Shown here: positions 24,935 to 45,200 of the stretch, piece by piece
Layout: each line of letters opens with the position of its first letter
How positions within the stretch are numbered: position 1 is the first letter of the stretch
NCBI RefSeq assembly: GCF_003945595.2
Contig: NW_024104902.1
Location: 1-64,000 of the forward strand
Length of the DNA stretch: 64,000 nucleotides
Direction of reading: 5' to 3'
DNA from: Pipra filicauda
Lineage: Eukaryota > Chordata > Aves > Passeriformes > Pipridae
The notes under the pieces: model-generated
The model's database searches: none
Seen by the model: only the letters and a program-made list of their open reading frames with translations
What the model was told of the DNA's origin: nothing
Made by a program: the position numbers and the translations under genes

Positions 24935-25938
24935 TTAGCCTACTGGAGATATGTTCAAAATACCAATTTTACATCAGAGCCTGGGTCTATGTTTGTTCTG
25001 TTTTCCACGTTGTTCTGTGATAATTGTTGTTTAGCTGTCTTAATTTTGCTGTCGTGGGAAAGGATGTCATTATGAAGCTGATGTTAAAATTTGGCAGAGG
25101 TGATTAATGGTTTTAGTATAGAGCATTTTGAATTTGATCAGAGTCAAAACTATCACAGTTGAAAACGTTAATGGTGTCAGTAGTCTTTCTGTTTAGTTTA
25201 ACTGCAAACACCCGTCACCTTCTTTCTTCATGAGGCCATTGGTGGTTTGATTCATTATTTTGCCTTCTGCTAGAAAAAGGGGATTGGCAGTACTGATACA
25301 AGTAGGGAGAGAAGACTGGTAGGGATTAACTTTTAATTTGACAAGGAAGCAGACAGATTTTTTGCCAAACAGATTACCAGCTGGTGCAATAGCTGCATAA
25401 CTGTTGAAGTGAACTTGCACTGAACTTGGTCTGAGAACCTCTCCCAGAGGTTACGTTTTGTTCTCTGGTTTCTAAACAGCTTCTGTAACAGTGTGCATAC
25501 ACCCACAGGGAGAAAATCCCAATTAGGTAATCAAAACACTGTTTTGCCAACTGTGGGTTGTGTTACAGAAAAGCTGCATTTGTAATGATGTTTATTCACA
25601 GGAGAAAGCAAGACTGGTTTTTATGGAGATCCTGTAAAAGTGAAGTTGCTCCCCCTGCCTCCGCACTATATGTAAGCACAGCTTTAAGTGCTTACTGACC
25701 AGAGAGAAAGTTAGCATGGCAGAATATCTAGATACTTTGAAGGAAAAGAAGTTCATTCTGTTACTGTTAACATGTTCATTTAAGTTGTCCTTCAGTACAA
25801 AAATATTTCCATAGAAGAGAAAGTATACAAATCTTTTTCCATTTAGCATTTCTGCTTTTGTAATACTCTGTGTATGCATGGCAAGCTATGAGTTTTGATT
25901 TTTTCAGTCACAGTGACACATCCATCTCCTCAGAGAGG

Positions 25939-26730
25939 AGAATCAGAATGGTTTGGGTTGGAAGGGACTGTAAAGATCATCTAGTTTCAACCCCCCCTGC
26001 CATGGGCAGGGACACCTTCTAGTAGACAAGGTTGCTCAGAGCTCCATCCAACCTGGCCTTAAACACTTCTGGGCATGACGCAGCCATAACTTCCTTGGAC
26101 AACCTTTTCCAGTATTTCACCATGCTCACAGTAAAGAATTTCTTCATAATATCTAATCTAAACCTACCCTCTTCCAGTTTGAAAACATTCCCCCTTGTCC
26201 TATCAATCCATGCGCTTGTAAAAAGTCCCTATCGAGCTCTCTCGCAAGCCCCTTTAGGTACTGGAAGGATGCTCTAAGGTCTCCCTGGAACCTTCTCTTC
26301 TCCTGGCTGGACAATCCAATCTCTCTCAGCTTGTCTTCATAGGAGATGCTGTCTATCCCTCTAATCATCTTCTTGGCCCCTTTCTGAACCTGCTCCAGCA
26401 GGTCTATGTCCTTGGGCCCAAGAGCTGGATGCAGTACTCAGGTGGGGTCTCACCAGAAGCAGGGTAGAGAGAAAATCACCTCCCTTAACCTTCTGTTGCA
26501 GCCCAGGATATGGTTGGCTTTCTGGACTGCAAGTGTGCATTGCTGGCTCATGTCCAGCTTCTCATCCACCAGCACTCCCAAGACCACCTCCACGTGGCTG
26601 CTCTCAATCCCTTCTCCACTCAACCTGTACTTGTGCTTGGGATTGCTCTGACCCAGGTGCAGGACCTTGCACTTGGCCTTGTTGAGCTTGTTGAAGGAGC
26701 TGGCAAGATGGAGAGTTCTATCTAGGATTG
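25939..26730 (-). mobile_element. CR1 LINE fragment (3' part of ORF2 and 3' UTR)
   Basis: Antisense to CBLB. The 3' end is at low coordinates (AATCAGAATGGTTTGGGTTGG, reading as the CR1 tail on the other strand). Moving up, the - strand encodes the CR1 RT C-terminal phrases LREIGLSSQEKRRFQGDLR (within 26153-26368), then LDMSQQC and [11 protein letters not shown] (within 26450-26725). A stop and frameshifts near 26370-26450 interrupt the frame. 5'-truncated near 26730, as is usual for CR1. Confidence 0.92.
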
Positions 26731-27825
26731 AGATTTTTTTTTTCCCTTGCCTTTGTACAAATTTGAACACTTTAGGTTTCTTATGACCTCTGTGCTGAAA
26801 CCTGTCTTCTATTCTGTGTTCGGATTTGAAGAGGTATTTTAAAATAAATAGGTATTCATCTGTGTTTAAGTAGTGGTTAGGGTTTGCCTGAGAAATGTAA
26901 CCTACACTCAAGCAGAACTACTAGGATAATCTGCTTGAGCATGTCACACAGGCATTTCATCTCAGCCTGATCAGCACTTAGAAGTTCTTTTAAAGGGCAT
27001 TTGCTGGGCACATAGGAACACAAGCCTCTTGTCTTGTGTTGCTTAACTTCACCTGCCTTGATCTTTTGAGAAATAGATTAAAAAAAGTCCCCAAACCATT
27101 CAGAGGCAGTTTCTTGACTCTCCAGATGCTGGCAATGGACATTTATGTACTTATATTACTCCACTACTTAAAAAAATCATCCTTCATTTACAGTGAAGGA
27201 CTGATCTGTATTCTTCGAAGTGATAGCATATCAGGCATGTTTCACTGAATTTTGTGAAGCATTTGCTATTCAGGTCAGCAAAGACTCTAGTGAAGGGTTG
27301 TCAATATTTGTTTTGTTTTCTGTCTGTAATACCATTATGGTGACTGAAGAGATCAAGAAGTAGAGAATAAATAAGGAATGACAGCTCAAATTAGTGGCTT
27401 TATTAGGATTCATTTGTTAGTGTTACTTACCATTAACTATGAAAGTGCTTCAGGACCTCTCAAGAATAGGCTTAATTGTGTTTTTAATAAACCATCATGG
27501 AGTCATACTTTCCAGATTCTAACTAAATGTGATGTTTAATATTTTATGTAGCTACAAATAGAAGGTCTCTTAAAATCAAGGTCTTAAAATCTTTATCCAA
27601 AAATTTGCAGTTGATTTTCTTGGAATAATTCTTTTGAAGGAACACTTGTAGCAAAGCTGGGTATATAAGGCGGTCTTTTGTACTATTTAGATCTTAACCA
27701 AAAGTGCATATTTTTCAGCTGAAACTAAAACACTCTAGGTATCTCTGACATACAGACTTGAGCTTTATTAGAAATACAAAACTACCTGGCTGCATCTGTT
27801 TATTTGTTTGTCTTTTTCTTTTTAG

Positions 27826-27947
27826 CCGTGGGGCTCAATCTTAAGGAATTGGAACTTCTTAGCTGTGACACATCCTGGATATATGGCATTCCTGACATAT
27901 GATGAAGTGAAAGCAAGGCTACAAAAATACAGCTCTAAGCCTGGGAG
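27826..27947 (+). CDS. CBLB: CBLB exon: start of the SH2-like fold
   Basis: 122 nt after a strong polypyrimidine acceptor (CTTTTTAG) and before GTGAGA. Forty codons start [19 protein letters not shown] and end QKYSSKPG, plus two bases of a split Ser. About human residues 242-282, crossing from the EF-hand into the divergent SH2 domain. The tract is nearly invariant across vertebrate Cbl proteins; here KYSSKPG replaces human KYSTKPG as I recall it. Confidence 0.97.
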
Positions 27948-31977
<4,030 letters not shown>

Positions 31978-32065
31978 CTATCTGTTCCCAGATGGAAGAA
32001 GTTATAATCCTGATTTGACAGGATTATGTGAACCCACACCACATGATCACATAAAAGTCACACAG
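31978..32065 (+). CDS. CBLB: CBLB exon: end of the SH2-like domain
   Basis: 88 nt from GATGCAG acceptor to GTATGT donor. It completes the split Phe, then gives 29 codons [20 protein letters not shown] and on to HIKVTQ. About human residues 328-357, the last strand and helix of the TKB module. Human Cbl-b has FYLYPDG as I recall; FYLF here matches the c-Cbl form, a conservative change. Confidence 0.96.
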
Positions 32066-34488
<2,423 letters not shown>

Positions 34489-36107
34489 TAGTTCAGTTAG
34501 TGGAGAAGAGGATGGATTTCTCAGTTACATTCCCGTTTACAGTGTGGGTAAATGTTTACTCTTCCAGGTACAAGGATGTGTATATTTCAAATGATAAACT
34601 TTTTTTTTTTTGCAGACCAGAAATCTGTGAAAAACAAAGTTCCAGAAGTGTTTACAGTCTGAACTTATAGTCTTGCCAGGGCCATTTACTGACTGCTACT
34701 GAGTGGAAACTATTTCCTGAGTGTAGTGCCTACTCAGACAGTGCAAGCTGGGCATTTGGTGCCAATTCAGTCACCCAGGTCACTTCATGATGTATTCAAA
34801 AGGCACAAAGAGGACATGTAGCAGCTGGGAATGGATAACTAACTAGACAGCATTTTATATGGAGAAGAGATGACTTCAGTGAGGGAAAGATTCAGTCAGT
34901 AGTACAAGTTATGAAGTGGCCTGTGGAAAATAAGCTCAGAATTCGTGTGTTTCACGTTAATAACAAGCAAAGCACTAAACCACCTTGCTTTAGATGGTTG
35001 GTTGTTGGACTAAGACATTGAATGGAGGGGAAACTCCATTCTCTCAATGTCATTTACAGAATACCCAAAAAACACAGAGACTTTCTGGTGACACAGGTTA
35101 GGGTGTTTTGTCCATCTTGTTCATGGATATACTAGTCTGTGGGAAATGGGAGAACTGGTACCTTTAGTTCAGTGCAGTTGACAAGTATTTGACCTAAAAA
35201 GTAATATTGAAAGCAGAGGTCATTTTACAGCTTCAGACTTCCCCTAATAGGTACTTCTCAAAGTGCATCAACTGTACTTCTTTCCTTCCCCTTTCTTCTT
35301 CCTTATCTGTATTTTATGGGGAGAAGTAAGGGTCATCCAGTTGTCAGACAGGACTCTGTTCCACAATTCGGCACCATTCTTTGCTTACAACTGTAGTGAG
35401 AAGAGTAAAAACAATCCTTGACTCTAGTCCATTTTTTACTTGGTTTTAAATGAGTTTGTCTCAGTTAATGGGTTTTCATTCTTTTGTATGAGATATATCT
35501 TCAAGTTCTTCTCTTCTAATTAAGAAATTTTCTATCTAATTGACAAAGCATCACTGGCAAAACAACACGATATATCAGAAGTATCATTTTCTTCCATTAG
35601 CAATAAAGCTTACTGAAAAAGACATATTCTCAGTTTCCAATTTTGTGTTCTTTGTGATACATGAGTTTGATGCTCCAAACACAAATCTTTCCAATTGCCC
35701 ATAGATCAGAAATTCTGAAGAAATTCCATTTGAGGCATACCCAAATAAGAATATTTATTTCACTACTAAGCAGCTGCTGAGATGGAACAGTGTTTCTCAT
35801 TTCAGGAGTACACTTCCTCTATTCTTTCAAGTTTCATTCTGAATGACAGATATAGAGGTCTGACTACGTTGATCATTGACTTAAAAAATTTTGAAAAATT
35901 CTGAGGTCTTGTAGATTTTGGGATTTTTTGGCTCAGCTGAAAGGGCAGAAGGACTGAAATCTTTGTATTTTTGATTGGTGGGTGTCTCATGGCATGATAG
36001 CAGCATGGTTCAGTGTTGTGCCAGTGATGTGCTCTGATTTTGGAGACTTGAGAAGTTAAGGTCCTCAGTAATTTGGCTAACGGCTAGGGATTCAGGAAGA
36101 GGACCAC

Positions 36108-36747
36108 TGCTGAACATGAGCCAGCAGTGTGCCCAGGTGGCCAAGAAGGCCAATGGCATCCTGGCCTGTATCAGGAATAGTGTTGCCAGCAGGACCAGGG
36201 AAGTGATTCTAACCCTGTACTCAGTGCTGGTGAGGCCACATCTGGAGTACTGTGTCCAGTTCTGGGCCCCTCAGTTCAGGAAGGATATTGAGGTGCTGGA
36301 GAGTGTCCAAAGAAGGGCAATGAGGCTGGTGAAGAGATTGGAGCACAGGCCATATGAGGAGAGGCTGAGGGGGCTGGGGTTGTTTAGCCTGGAGAAGAGG
36401 AGGCTCAGGGGAGACCTCATCACTCTCTACAACTCCCTGAAAGGAGGTTGTAGCCAGGTGGGGGTTGGTCTTTTATCCCAGGCAACCAGCAGTAAGACAG
36501 GAGAGTACGGTCTTAAGCTGTGCCGGGGGAGGTTTAGGTTAGATATTAGGAAGAAATTCTTTACAGAAAGGCATTGGAATGGGCTGCCCAGGGAAGTGGT
36601 GGATTCACCGTCCCCGGAGATATTTAAGAAGAGAGTGGATATGGCATTCACTGCCATGGTGTAGTTGACAGGGTGGTGTTGGCTCATGGGTTGGACTCAA
36701 TGATCTCAGAGGTCTTTTCCAACCTGGTTGATTCAGTGATTCTGTGA
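36108..36747 (+). mobile_element. CR1 LINE 3' fragment with intact RT C-terminal frame
   Basis: 5'-truncated CR1 in the same orientation as CBLB. It begins within the MSQQCA motif and runs through the 3' UTR phrase GGGTTGGACTCAATGATCTC to an ATTCTGTG-type terminal repeat. The coding part (36116-36664) is uninterrupted for 182 codons, so this is the best-preserved copy in the window and probably the youngest. Confidence 0.95.
36116..36664 (+). pseudogene. CR1 ORF2 C-terminal fragment (182 codons, no stop)
   Basis: Reverse-transcriptase C-terminal region of CR1 ORF2: [19 protein letters not shown], then [35 protein letters not shown], and the end [20 protein letters not shown]. The RT catalytic blocks and the endonuclease lie upstream of the truncation and are absent, so the fragment cannot act. 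The methionine is internal to the family protein and is not a natural start. The stop at 36662-36664 is close to the usual CR1 C-terminus. Confidence 0.92.
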
Positions 36748-38033
36748 AAGCATTTTAGGCTCAGAACTGACGTGTTTGAAAGCACCAGGCTTCATCAGAA
36801 CATTGCTACCAGCTGTAATTGGTCAGGTACATTTCGGACTTCATTATAAATTTAACTTTTGTATAATTAGTGAGGCAATGAAGAAATATTACACTGTAAC
36901 AGCATCAACTGTTGCAAGCTTCTGGTGGGCTAATGTTTAATTGGCAGCATAATGGCTCATTAGACATGCCTCAAGAGATCCATACAGATGTTTTCACTAA
37001 GCAGAAAAAATTGAGTATGCAACATCAGATCTGCATAGAATACTAAGGATGACTGAGTTGTTCACCTTTATGGGGATCAGTCTCCCAAAGAAGACTTGGT
37101 TTACCTGTTTGTTTGTTGGGTTTTTTTTTTTATTATGCAACAGGAGTAAAATCTCATTTTATTCCATAGAAATCTATTCTTGTCTGAAAACTACATGTCT
37201 GGTCTTGATTCTAAAAGCATATGGGCATACATGCTGCATTGTAAGGTTCACAGTGTTCTAAACAGCCTTTCTGAGGGCATGGACAAGCATGTGTGTTCAT
37301 ACAGACATCTCGAACCTGTTTTATTTTCTCAGTTGTCTTCATACTGTTGAAAAGAAGTCTTTGCTGCTGTGATTTGTTACCAGTACTTTTGAAAAGAAAG
37401 GACAGGAACTGCTAGTTCAGAACTATTTTCCAACACAGATACAAGAAAGCCTTGAAAACTAAAAGCCTCATCAATGGGGCTGCTTCTGGAAAATTAATCT
37501 GTAAGGAAATGTTTAGAGTAAGGGAAGACTTCTGTTCACTCGACAGCGGCAGTAGGACCATATAATTTGGAGGTGCTCTTTGAGGTAGAAATATTGACCA
37601 GTTATTTGTAATTAGGGTGCTAAAAGTAGAGTACACGTATCTCTCCATACAGAATGAAAATCTAGTACTTGTCATGCAAATAGACAAGACTGTCAGGAGA
37701 CATCATTTATACTTATCTGGCCTTGGGATACAGTTCTTCCATAGACTGTAAAATCATCTGTCAGTTTAGTAAGACTGGCAAGTGTTAAGATAAAAATAAT
37801 GCTAGAAAAAAATTAAAGCTGTTCTTGCATCTGAGATATCAAAAACCTCTGCTTGCTTGATTATATTACAGCCTAGGTAAGTTGTTTAGAATTAATTTTG
37901 GTGTACATACCTTTTTTAGCTGTCTGTCTACCTAGTACAAATATGACATGATGTGATTTCTGGTTTCACTTTGAATTGCCTTGATCTCTCAAAGCTTCAG
38001 GGCTCTTCTTGGTATGGCTTTGGTTTATGTTTT

Positions 38034-38117
38034 GTCCTTTTTGGGGGGGAACGGGTATTCAAGGTGTTTTGGTTTTTTTTGTTGGTTTGCCTGGGTTTTG
38101 TTGTTTTGTTTTTTTAT
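38034..38117. repeat. G/T-rich low-complexity tract
   Basis: T and G runs (TTTTTGGGGGGG, GGTTTTTTTTGTTGGTTTG, TTGTTGTTTTG) similar in composition to those at 5.3 and 13.4 kb. Confidence 0.75.
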
Positions 38118-38997
38118 ACAATTCTGCATTGTGCCTCTTGGTGGAAATATTTCTTTATAAATGCTTGAAAGACTTTTCTCATATGTTTTTGTTTATTAGT
38201 AGTCTGAAATCTTTAAAGGCTTTTTGGTTGTTTCTTATGAGGAAAAAATAAATTTTTGGAATAAGTAAAAGAAACTGAATATGGCTGCTTGAAAATCATT
38301 GAACACACACCACTTAGAGATTAAAATTAAAGTGGTTCCTGTTTCTGATAACATATGAAAATAGATCCTTGTTTTATATAATATATGAAAAAAGTATTTA
38401 AGTCCTGGTTTGTTAAACATGTACAAAAAATATTTGTAGCTTTACGTGGTCTGAATGCATACTGCTGAATGCTGGTAATGCTGCAGCCATGACAGACTTC
38501 ATATGTTTTTCAGAAAATAAGAGCTGCATGCCGTAAAGCTTGTCTGCATTTCCTAACTTCAAATCAAAAAGAAATACTTTACCTTTAATATAAAAGATAT
38601 ATAATAAAATGCATTGTCTCTGTCTACACACCTTGCCTTCTTTCTCTTGAAGATATAGCAAAATGGTAAACCTAAAAGGCCAGGTGTTACTTCCTGACCT
38701 GTAATATTAAGACTGTTTTGGTACTTTGTAGATTTAATAGTTGCATTTTGATTAGTTATTCTTAAGTGAACCCTAAAGTGAAGATAGAAGGTTTTAAAGG
38801 TGCAGTCATTTCTAGATTTATTATAGTTAAATATTTGTTAATCAGTTCCCTGTTAATCAGTTCACTCCACTACTTCTTTAGAAGCTTTTTGAGACTGGTT
38901 AAGGATGTTTCTTTGTAGAAAGATTTAAATCTATTTTTAAAATTATTTCTATTTATTATTTTTTAAAATTTGTCTTCTTTTTTGTCTTGCTGTGTAG

Positions 38998-39201
38998 GAA
39001 TCTGATGGCCAAGGCTGTCCTTTCTGCCGCTGTGAAATCAAAGGAACTGAACCAATCATTGTGGATCCCTTTGATCCAAGGGATGAAAACTCCAGGTGCT
39101 GCAGTATTATTGATAGCTTTAGTATGCCCATGTTGGACTTGGATGATGATGATGATAGAGAAGAGTCTTTAATGATGAACCGTTTGGCTTCAGTCCGAAA
39201 G
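38998..39201 (+). CDS. CBLB: CBLB exon: end of RING finger and acidic region
   Basis: 204 nt, 68 codons, phase 0, between GTGTAG and GTAAGT. It starts [20 protein letters not shown], supplying the last two RING zinc ligands (C408 and C411 by human numbering), and continues through IIVDPFDP to a five-residue Asp run ([18 protein letters not shown]). The region after the RING differs slightly from human as I recall it ([16 protein letters not shown] against [16 protein letters not shown]). The Asp run is encoded by five identical GAT codons, a small coding microsatellite. Confidence 0.97.
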
Positions 39202-42200
39202 GTAAGTTTTCAAGCACTGTACAACAGCTAAAGTTAGATGTTTGTAAATTAAGCTGCCTGTAACTTTAAAAAATCAGAGCTTGCACTTCATTCTCTAGGC
39301 TTCATCAAATCACTGAACAGTTTTTGGGTTGAAAAAAAACATGCATCAATCGTACTACATTAACACTGAAGTTGAATAGGAGAAAAAATTATTCCAGATT
39401 CTCAGCTGATGGGAACTGTGTTAACTTTGTTTATAATGGACAAAGCATGAGTTTGCACCAGTTGAGACTGTTATCCAAACTACACTGTATGGACAATTCC
39501 CTGAGCTTTTATTTGTAAGGAACAAAAAGATTCGTATATACATATATTACTAGTTTTCTGCATCTGTGTGTATACACATGCATAGAATGTTTTAGGATTA
39601 AACTTGAGTTTCTAAACAAGTTATAAATATTATTACTTTGTAAAGGTGACTTGGCAGCCAATTCATATTGCACACAAGTAGCTTTTAATCATGTTTCAAG
39701 TGGGCTGTCTGTGATGTTTTTTCCGTTTTTTAAGTGTTAGGTACTTTTAGTGGGAAAAGTGCTTTTGAGATTATTCATAGTGACTTTGTGCTTTGGGATG
39801 TTTTTTGTCCTCAAAGTGATCTGTGTTAAATTTTGGGATCTTTCTCTGGTCACAGGAGATTTTATTACTGATAAATAAGCACTATCTTAACAAAAGTTTA
39901 TTTTATGCTGATAGTTTTCACGACTATATTTTAGCCTGGAATAGATACTGTCATAGTCTATGCAACACTGATTTTCACAGGGCATTTTCTAGATTTTACC
40001 TTTTTTCTGAGGTCATCTAGTTTGAGCAGTTGCCTTGGAATTAATTCTGTAATGTCATGCTCTTCCATTTCCTTATCATTTTATTTGTTAAAAAAACCCC
40101 AACACCTACTTCACCCTCATATCTGAGAGTATCTATCAGTTAATATACACATTTCTGATATCCTTCCTAACCTCTTAAGGCTTATGAATCATTCTTGTGT
40201 TGTGTACGTAATACAACATGGTCTACCCTTGGGAACAGTTTATCCTTCCTGCCTGGACTTAAATTGTAGTCTGCAGCCTGACCTCTGTGAGATAGCTTTG
40301 AAATGATGGGCTTTTATAACACTATCACTTCCATGATAAGGCAAAAATGCATTATGCTTTTATCAAAGGAAGGAACAACAGGCTTTACAATAAGAAGTCT
40401 TTGGTATCCACCAAGTGCTTGAGTGCTTTGGTGCCTTGCTGTGAAAGAAACCTACTAATAATTCCTGAAGTTTAGGAACAGGATTTTTTCACTCTGTTAA
40501 CCTCTTGAAGTCCTTACTTGAAATTCTTGAATTATTGGGTCATTTGGTGATTTTCAGCTGCTGTTTTCATCTTAAAACTGTTACTAGTGGTTGTGCAGTG
40601 ATGCTCTTAACTATACCACATGTGTGGAATATAACTGTTTACATACACTTCTTGCTGGTAATGTCTTCATCAGCTTTGTCTTTTTTGAATCATTACTTAT
40701 ATTGCCTGCTTAAGCAGGGTTTCTTTGTAGCCTGCTAAAAGAAATTATTTTTTCTCTGACATGTAGAACTTTACTTTTTTTGATATTTTCTTTTGTTTAT
40801 TGTTAATGCTGTTAATATGAATGTGATACGGCATAATGACTGTGTTGTAGTAACTTAATTTGTTCAGACAATGGAAGTTGATGACAATTTAACTCTTGTA
40901 GCCACCCTGCTGATACTGCAGTAATCTCAATGAACAAATTTTTCCATTCTTGCTTTGTTGCAAGGACTACTGTATGCTTTTTCAACATAAAACTGTTAAT
41001 CCTTGAAAATCAAATGGGCTGCGTTCGTCTCAAATCACCTGGCTAGACCATATGGTATTCTGAGGAAAATCTGGCTAGTAGTGAGCTGGAATGTTAACCT
41101 TGCTAGAGGAAAAGAGTTTCGGGGACATGAAGTTCTGATGAAAGTGACTGTGGGGCTTCATAATGTGTTGAGGAAATATATCAATCAGATAGAAAAATAC
41201 TAGTTCCGCAGTTTATCATTCTTATCCCTGACGTATACTTAGAAACTGTAAGAGGTATCTGAATTAAGGCACTGGAGGACCTCAGACTTGAAATTGCTTC
41301 AAGGAAAAGAATAATCTTGAAGCTCCTTACTCAATTGTTTAATGGAATGAGTAGATGGATACACAAGAAGAAAAATGAATCATTCCTGTTAGGTGTTGTG
41401 TATGAGTCAGCAGCAGCAGCAGTTCAGCTGTAACAGAGGCTTTAGAGAAATCCACTGCAATTAGTCTGTTTATCTGCCTCATCAAGCAGCTTAGGGTTTT
41501 TTTTTTAATTTCCAAATTGTTTTCAGATATTTCTTTATGAAAGAAAGATGAAGAGTGGTGTCAAAAGCCTCTGTTAATTGTTTTATTGCTGAGAAATTTC
41601 CAGCTTCGTGGTATCAGATTAACTAATGCAGTTCTTGCCTGAAATGTTCCTTTTCTCTCAGTATTAGTATTTGGAAGAGGTGTAAATGCTGGGAGGCAGT
41701 GTGCCTTCCCTAGTTAAGATATATTTTACTGATTCTTTTGGCAGTGTGGTACTGACTCTGACAGGCTTAACTCCCTCTTCCTCCTCCACATGCACTTTGT
41801 GCGGTCAGCAAAGGAAAGATCAAATAGGGAATACACCTGTCTTTGTAAAAAAAAGTGGTTTTTTACAACCATCAGTGTTGAGTGATGTAACTTTATATCC
41901 TCATATAAATTTTGAAGTCCAGATAATACTAATCTGTCTTATCTTAACAAGAAATAACAAATATGTGATTTACTTTTACTGGATTATAAATAAAGAAACT
42001 TCAGAGAACCACTTGGAAATGAGAAGTCCATTTCTGGTGTAGGTCTTCTTGGACCTTCTTAGGTGTCTCATGCAATTTATGATTTTGTTCCAGCAGGCAG
42101 GATAGTATTCCTCAGTGAGTCACTTGTTAGGATTTGTGTTGAGTATGCTTGAATTCACATCTGCCACAGGCAAACTGATACCAGTATGTCCCAGTAATAA

Positions 42201-45200
42201 ATACATCTGATGAAATAACACAAGTGTGGTCCGTTTTGCAGTACAATTGCAGAGGAAGTCACAGCTGCTTTTCCCTTGGCAGCAGTCACGCCAACCAGAA
42301 GTCCATGTTGTTACAAAGGAGTCTGTGTTCTTTTCCTTAATTACATCTTTATTGCACAGGTCTGTGTGTGTTGCAGTTGCAGCAGAGCCCCTTTGTACAC
42401 TGAAGGTCTGTCTTCTGTCACTGCCAGTTCATTTGAGTTAGTTTTTGTCTTAATCACTTGCTTATTTTATCTTTTTGTCACTGTGCTCTCTCGTTGCACA
42501 TTTATTTCCAGCAAATACAAAATACACAGAAATCTCCAGTAGGTGACAAACAGAAACATTTTAAATCTCTTTGTCCTTAGGGAGTCTGCCAAAAAGAGTA
42601 GGTATTGTGTACATCCGTTAGAGCCCTGGTATCCACGTGAGATGCAGCCCTCTTGTTGGCCGAGCTGTCAACACACATCGAATTGATGCAGCTAGTCAGG
42701 TTGGATGGGGGCAGACTGAAAAATATGGGACTTCTATAATGTGAATATGATGGAAATCTTATGTTGAATACTGAAGAAAATCTTTTTGTTGCTGTGGAAT
42801 ATTTCGGGGGTTTTTTTATTTTTAGTATCATTAGATCTAAACAAGGAATCATAATTTGTAGTTTGTCTCAGCAAAGCTTTCACTCTTAGTTCAGCACCAA
42901 TAGGTGGTATGGATTAAGCTTTCTTGTAGGGGAAGAGAAACTGCTTTTGCTTGCAACTGTTTTCCTTTTTTTCTTTTTTCATGTGCCTTATAAGTTACTC
43001 TTTAACCTGTTGGTCATCATCAGTTCCTTTTTTGAAATCTCTGGGGCCACAGCATGTTGTGATAGCATAGTGGCTGTAGGCAGTAGTAGTCCAGGGGAAT
43101 GAAAAATTACTTCATTGTTTTGAAACAAGGCATAACAAGACATTAATGTAAACTTAAATTGAAGTCCTTTCACACATTCACTGCTTTGAAAATTTTCCAT
43201 TTCATTTTGGTAGTTGTGGGTTACCATCCATAGAGTGTGCTGGGTACAGATAGCCAAATACCAAATATATACAGAACTTCAAGTTTATCACATGAATTAA
43301 ATCTCTTGCTTCAGTGGTGTTAAGAACAGTCAGGTTTTAAATATCTTGAAACTTTTAAATGAATTTTCATATTATTCTAATTTTTGTTAGTGCCTATTCC
43401 ATATTAGATGTGTCTTTCAACCACTTGTTTTTGTAAATCAGAAAATAGCATTAGTCCCTACTGAGTTTTAAATGTGAATATTTTCTTGATTTTTGTCTCC
43501 GCTGGAGCTAAGACTGTTATGGCAAGAGAAGTCTGACATGGATGGAACCAGTGGGCTCACTGAGGGATGAGCATATCATTTTGCCTAATGATTCTTTAGA
43601 GCAGAACTGTGTAAGAGAGGGTCACCATATAGAAATAGGGACCAGTATTCTCAGAGTGATATCACTACAGTGTTGTTCACTTAGCTGGGGATTCTTAGAG
43701 CTCCATGCAGTGTGACATCTGAGACTGTCGTGTTGCCCTCTGAGGAAATTGCATTAATTAGTGTGATGGTGCGACAATTAGAACATCTTAAATTCCAAAC
43801 AAATGTTTCCTGTCCAGTAATCTGTTTACAGTATTTCCTATTTTCCTTATTCTTTCTTTCCAACTCCTATTACATGTAAGTTTGTTCTTCTGGAACAATT
43901 CCCTGTTACTGAAATGCATTAGCTTGTGCAACACCATAAAATGTTGAGAATTATCTACAGCACTTTCATTTTTTTTTTTAATAATTGCATCTTTTTGGAG
44001 GTGTGACTTGCTTATTTGGTTCTATTTCAGATAATTTGGGAAATAAAGTAATTTTCTGTCTGCTGAAGCCAATCCATTGAATATAGTATATTGCATGGTT
44101 CTTGGCTTTTGGGAATGCTTGGTGGAGTTATAACTAAACTTTGAAAACTAATGCTATTAAACGATACAATGTTTATTATGCTATCTAACTGATGCTTTCT
44201 GGTAAGGAAAATTAATTGACATTCGGTTTATAGTAATTTTATAATTACAGTTGCTCAGGCATGCTCATGAGATACATATCTAACTTAGTTATTCAGCTTT
44301 CCATAATGTTCAGAGAGGCTAAGCATTTCAGTCACTCGTGTTTATCTTTGTGGTCTTTCAGTCAAGGACAGGGGCATTCACCAACTGAAGGAAACAAAGA
44401 CAGTTTAAGGACTATATTCAAGTCACTTAATATGAACATTACAACCACTTCTTCACTGAAGAGAGAAACTGTAAAATCTCTGATAGCCAGGAAGAGCATA
44501 AATCCTCAATTGCTCGATCTCTTGAAGGTGAATGTTTAGTTGTGACACTGAGCTTATCCGAAGCCGTAGGCCAAGTAGGAAGACCCTAAATAGGAACAAA
44601 AACAAAATCAACCTAGCAATGGAATTGCACCTTAGCCTTCTGGCTCTTCAACACCTCCTCACCCCTCTCTTGCATTTTCTTACCCTGTCAACAGTAATAC
44701 CATGGTGTCTCCTATTTTTGAAGGAAATGTGGTAGCAGTCCCACTTGTATAAAACAGGATATTAAATGAAGCTGTAGTACAGAGCATTGAGTAAGGAGTC
44801 AGTATACTAGATCCTTTTCCTGTATCTACTTTTGAATTTATGAAGTTTCTTTAATATAGTCACTGTACGTAAGGACAGATAATGTTGTTTACCTGTTTAC
44901 TTTGTTAAAGAACTTTCTAGTCTCATCCCAGTTATCACTGTGGGATGTACAGCATTTGTGAGAAAAAGCTTATGAGAAGAGGGGGAAGCTTTTATCAATG
45001 TGGCTTAGCCTAAAGATGGGTGTGTTTTTGTGAGCGATTTTTTTATGTTTGCCTTAAGAAGGTGGCAGATTTTCACCCTCTGCCGGCAGGCTCTGGCACA
45101 GAACAGTGGGATGCCTCAGTGCACAAGTGGCCCAAGGCTGATGCTTGGTGTGAATGTCTTCCAGCTACTTGTGTCTGCTGCCATGGAAAGCACAGAACAT

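Noticed and set aside
26406..26725. + strand frames across the CR1 copy
   Set aside because: Shadows of the antisense CR1 ORF2 fragment.
41408..41422. (CAG)5 run as a possible expandable repeat
   Set aside because: Short, intronic and too small to be notable without population data.
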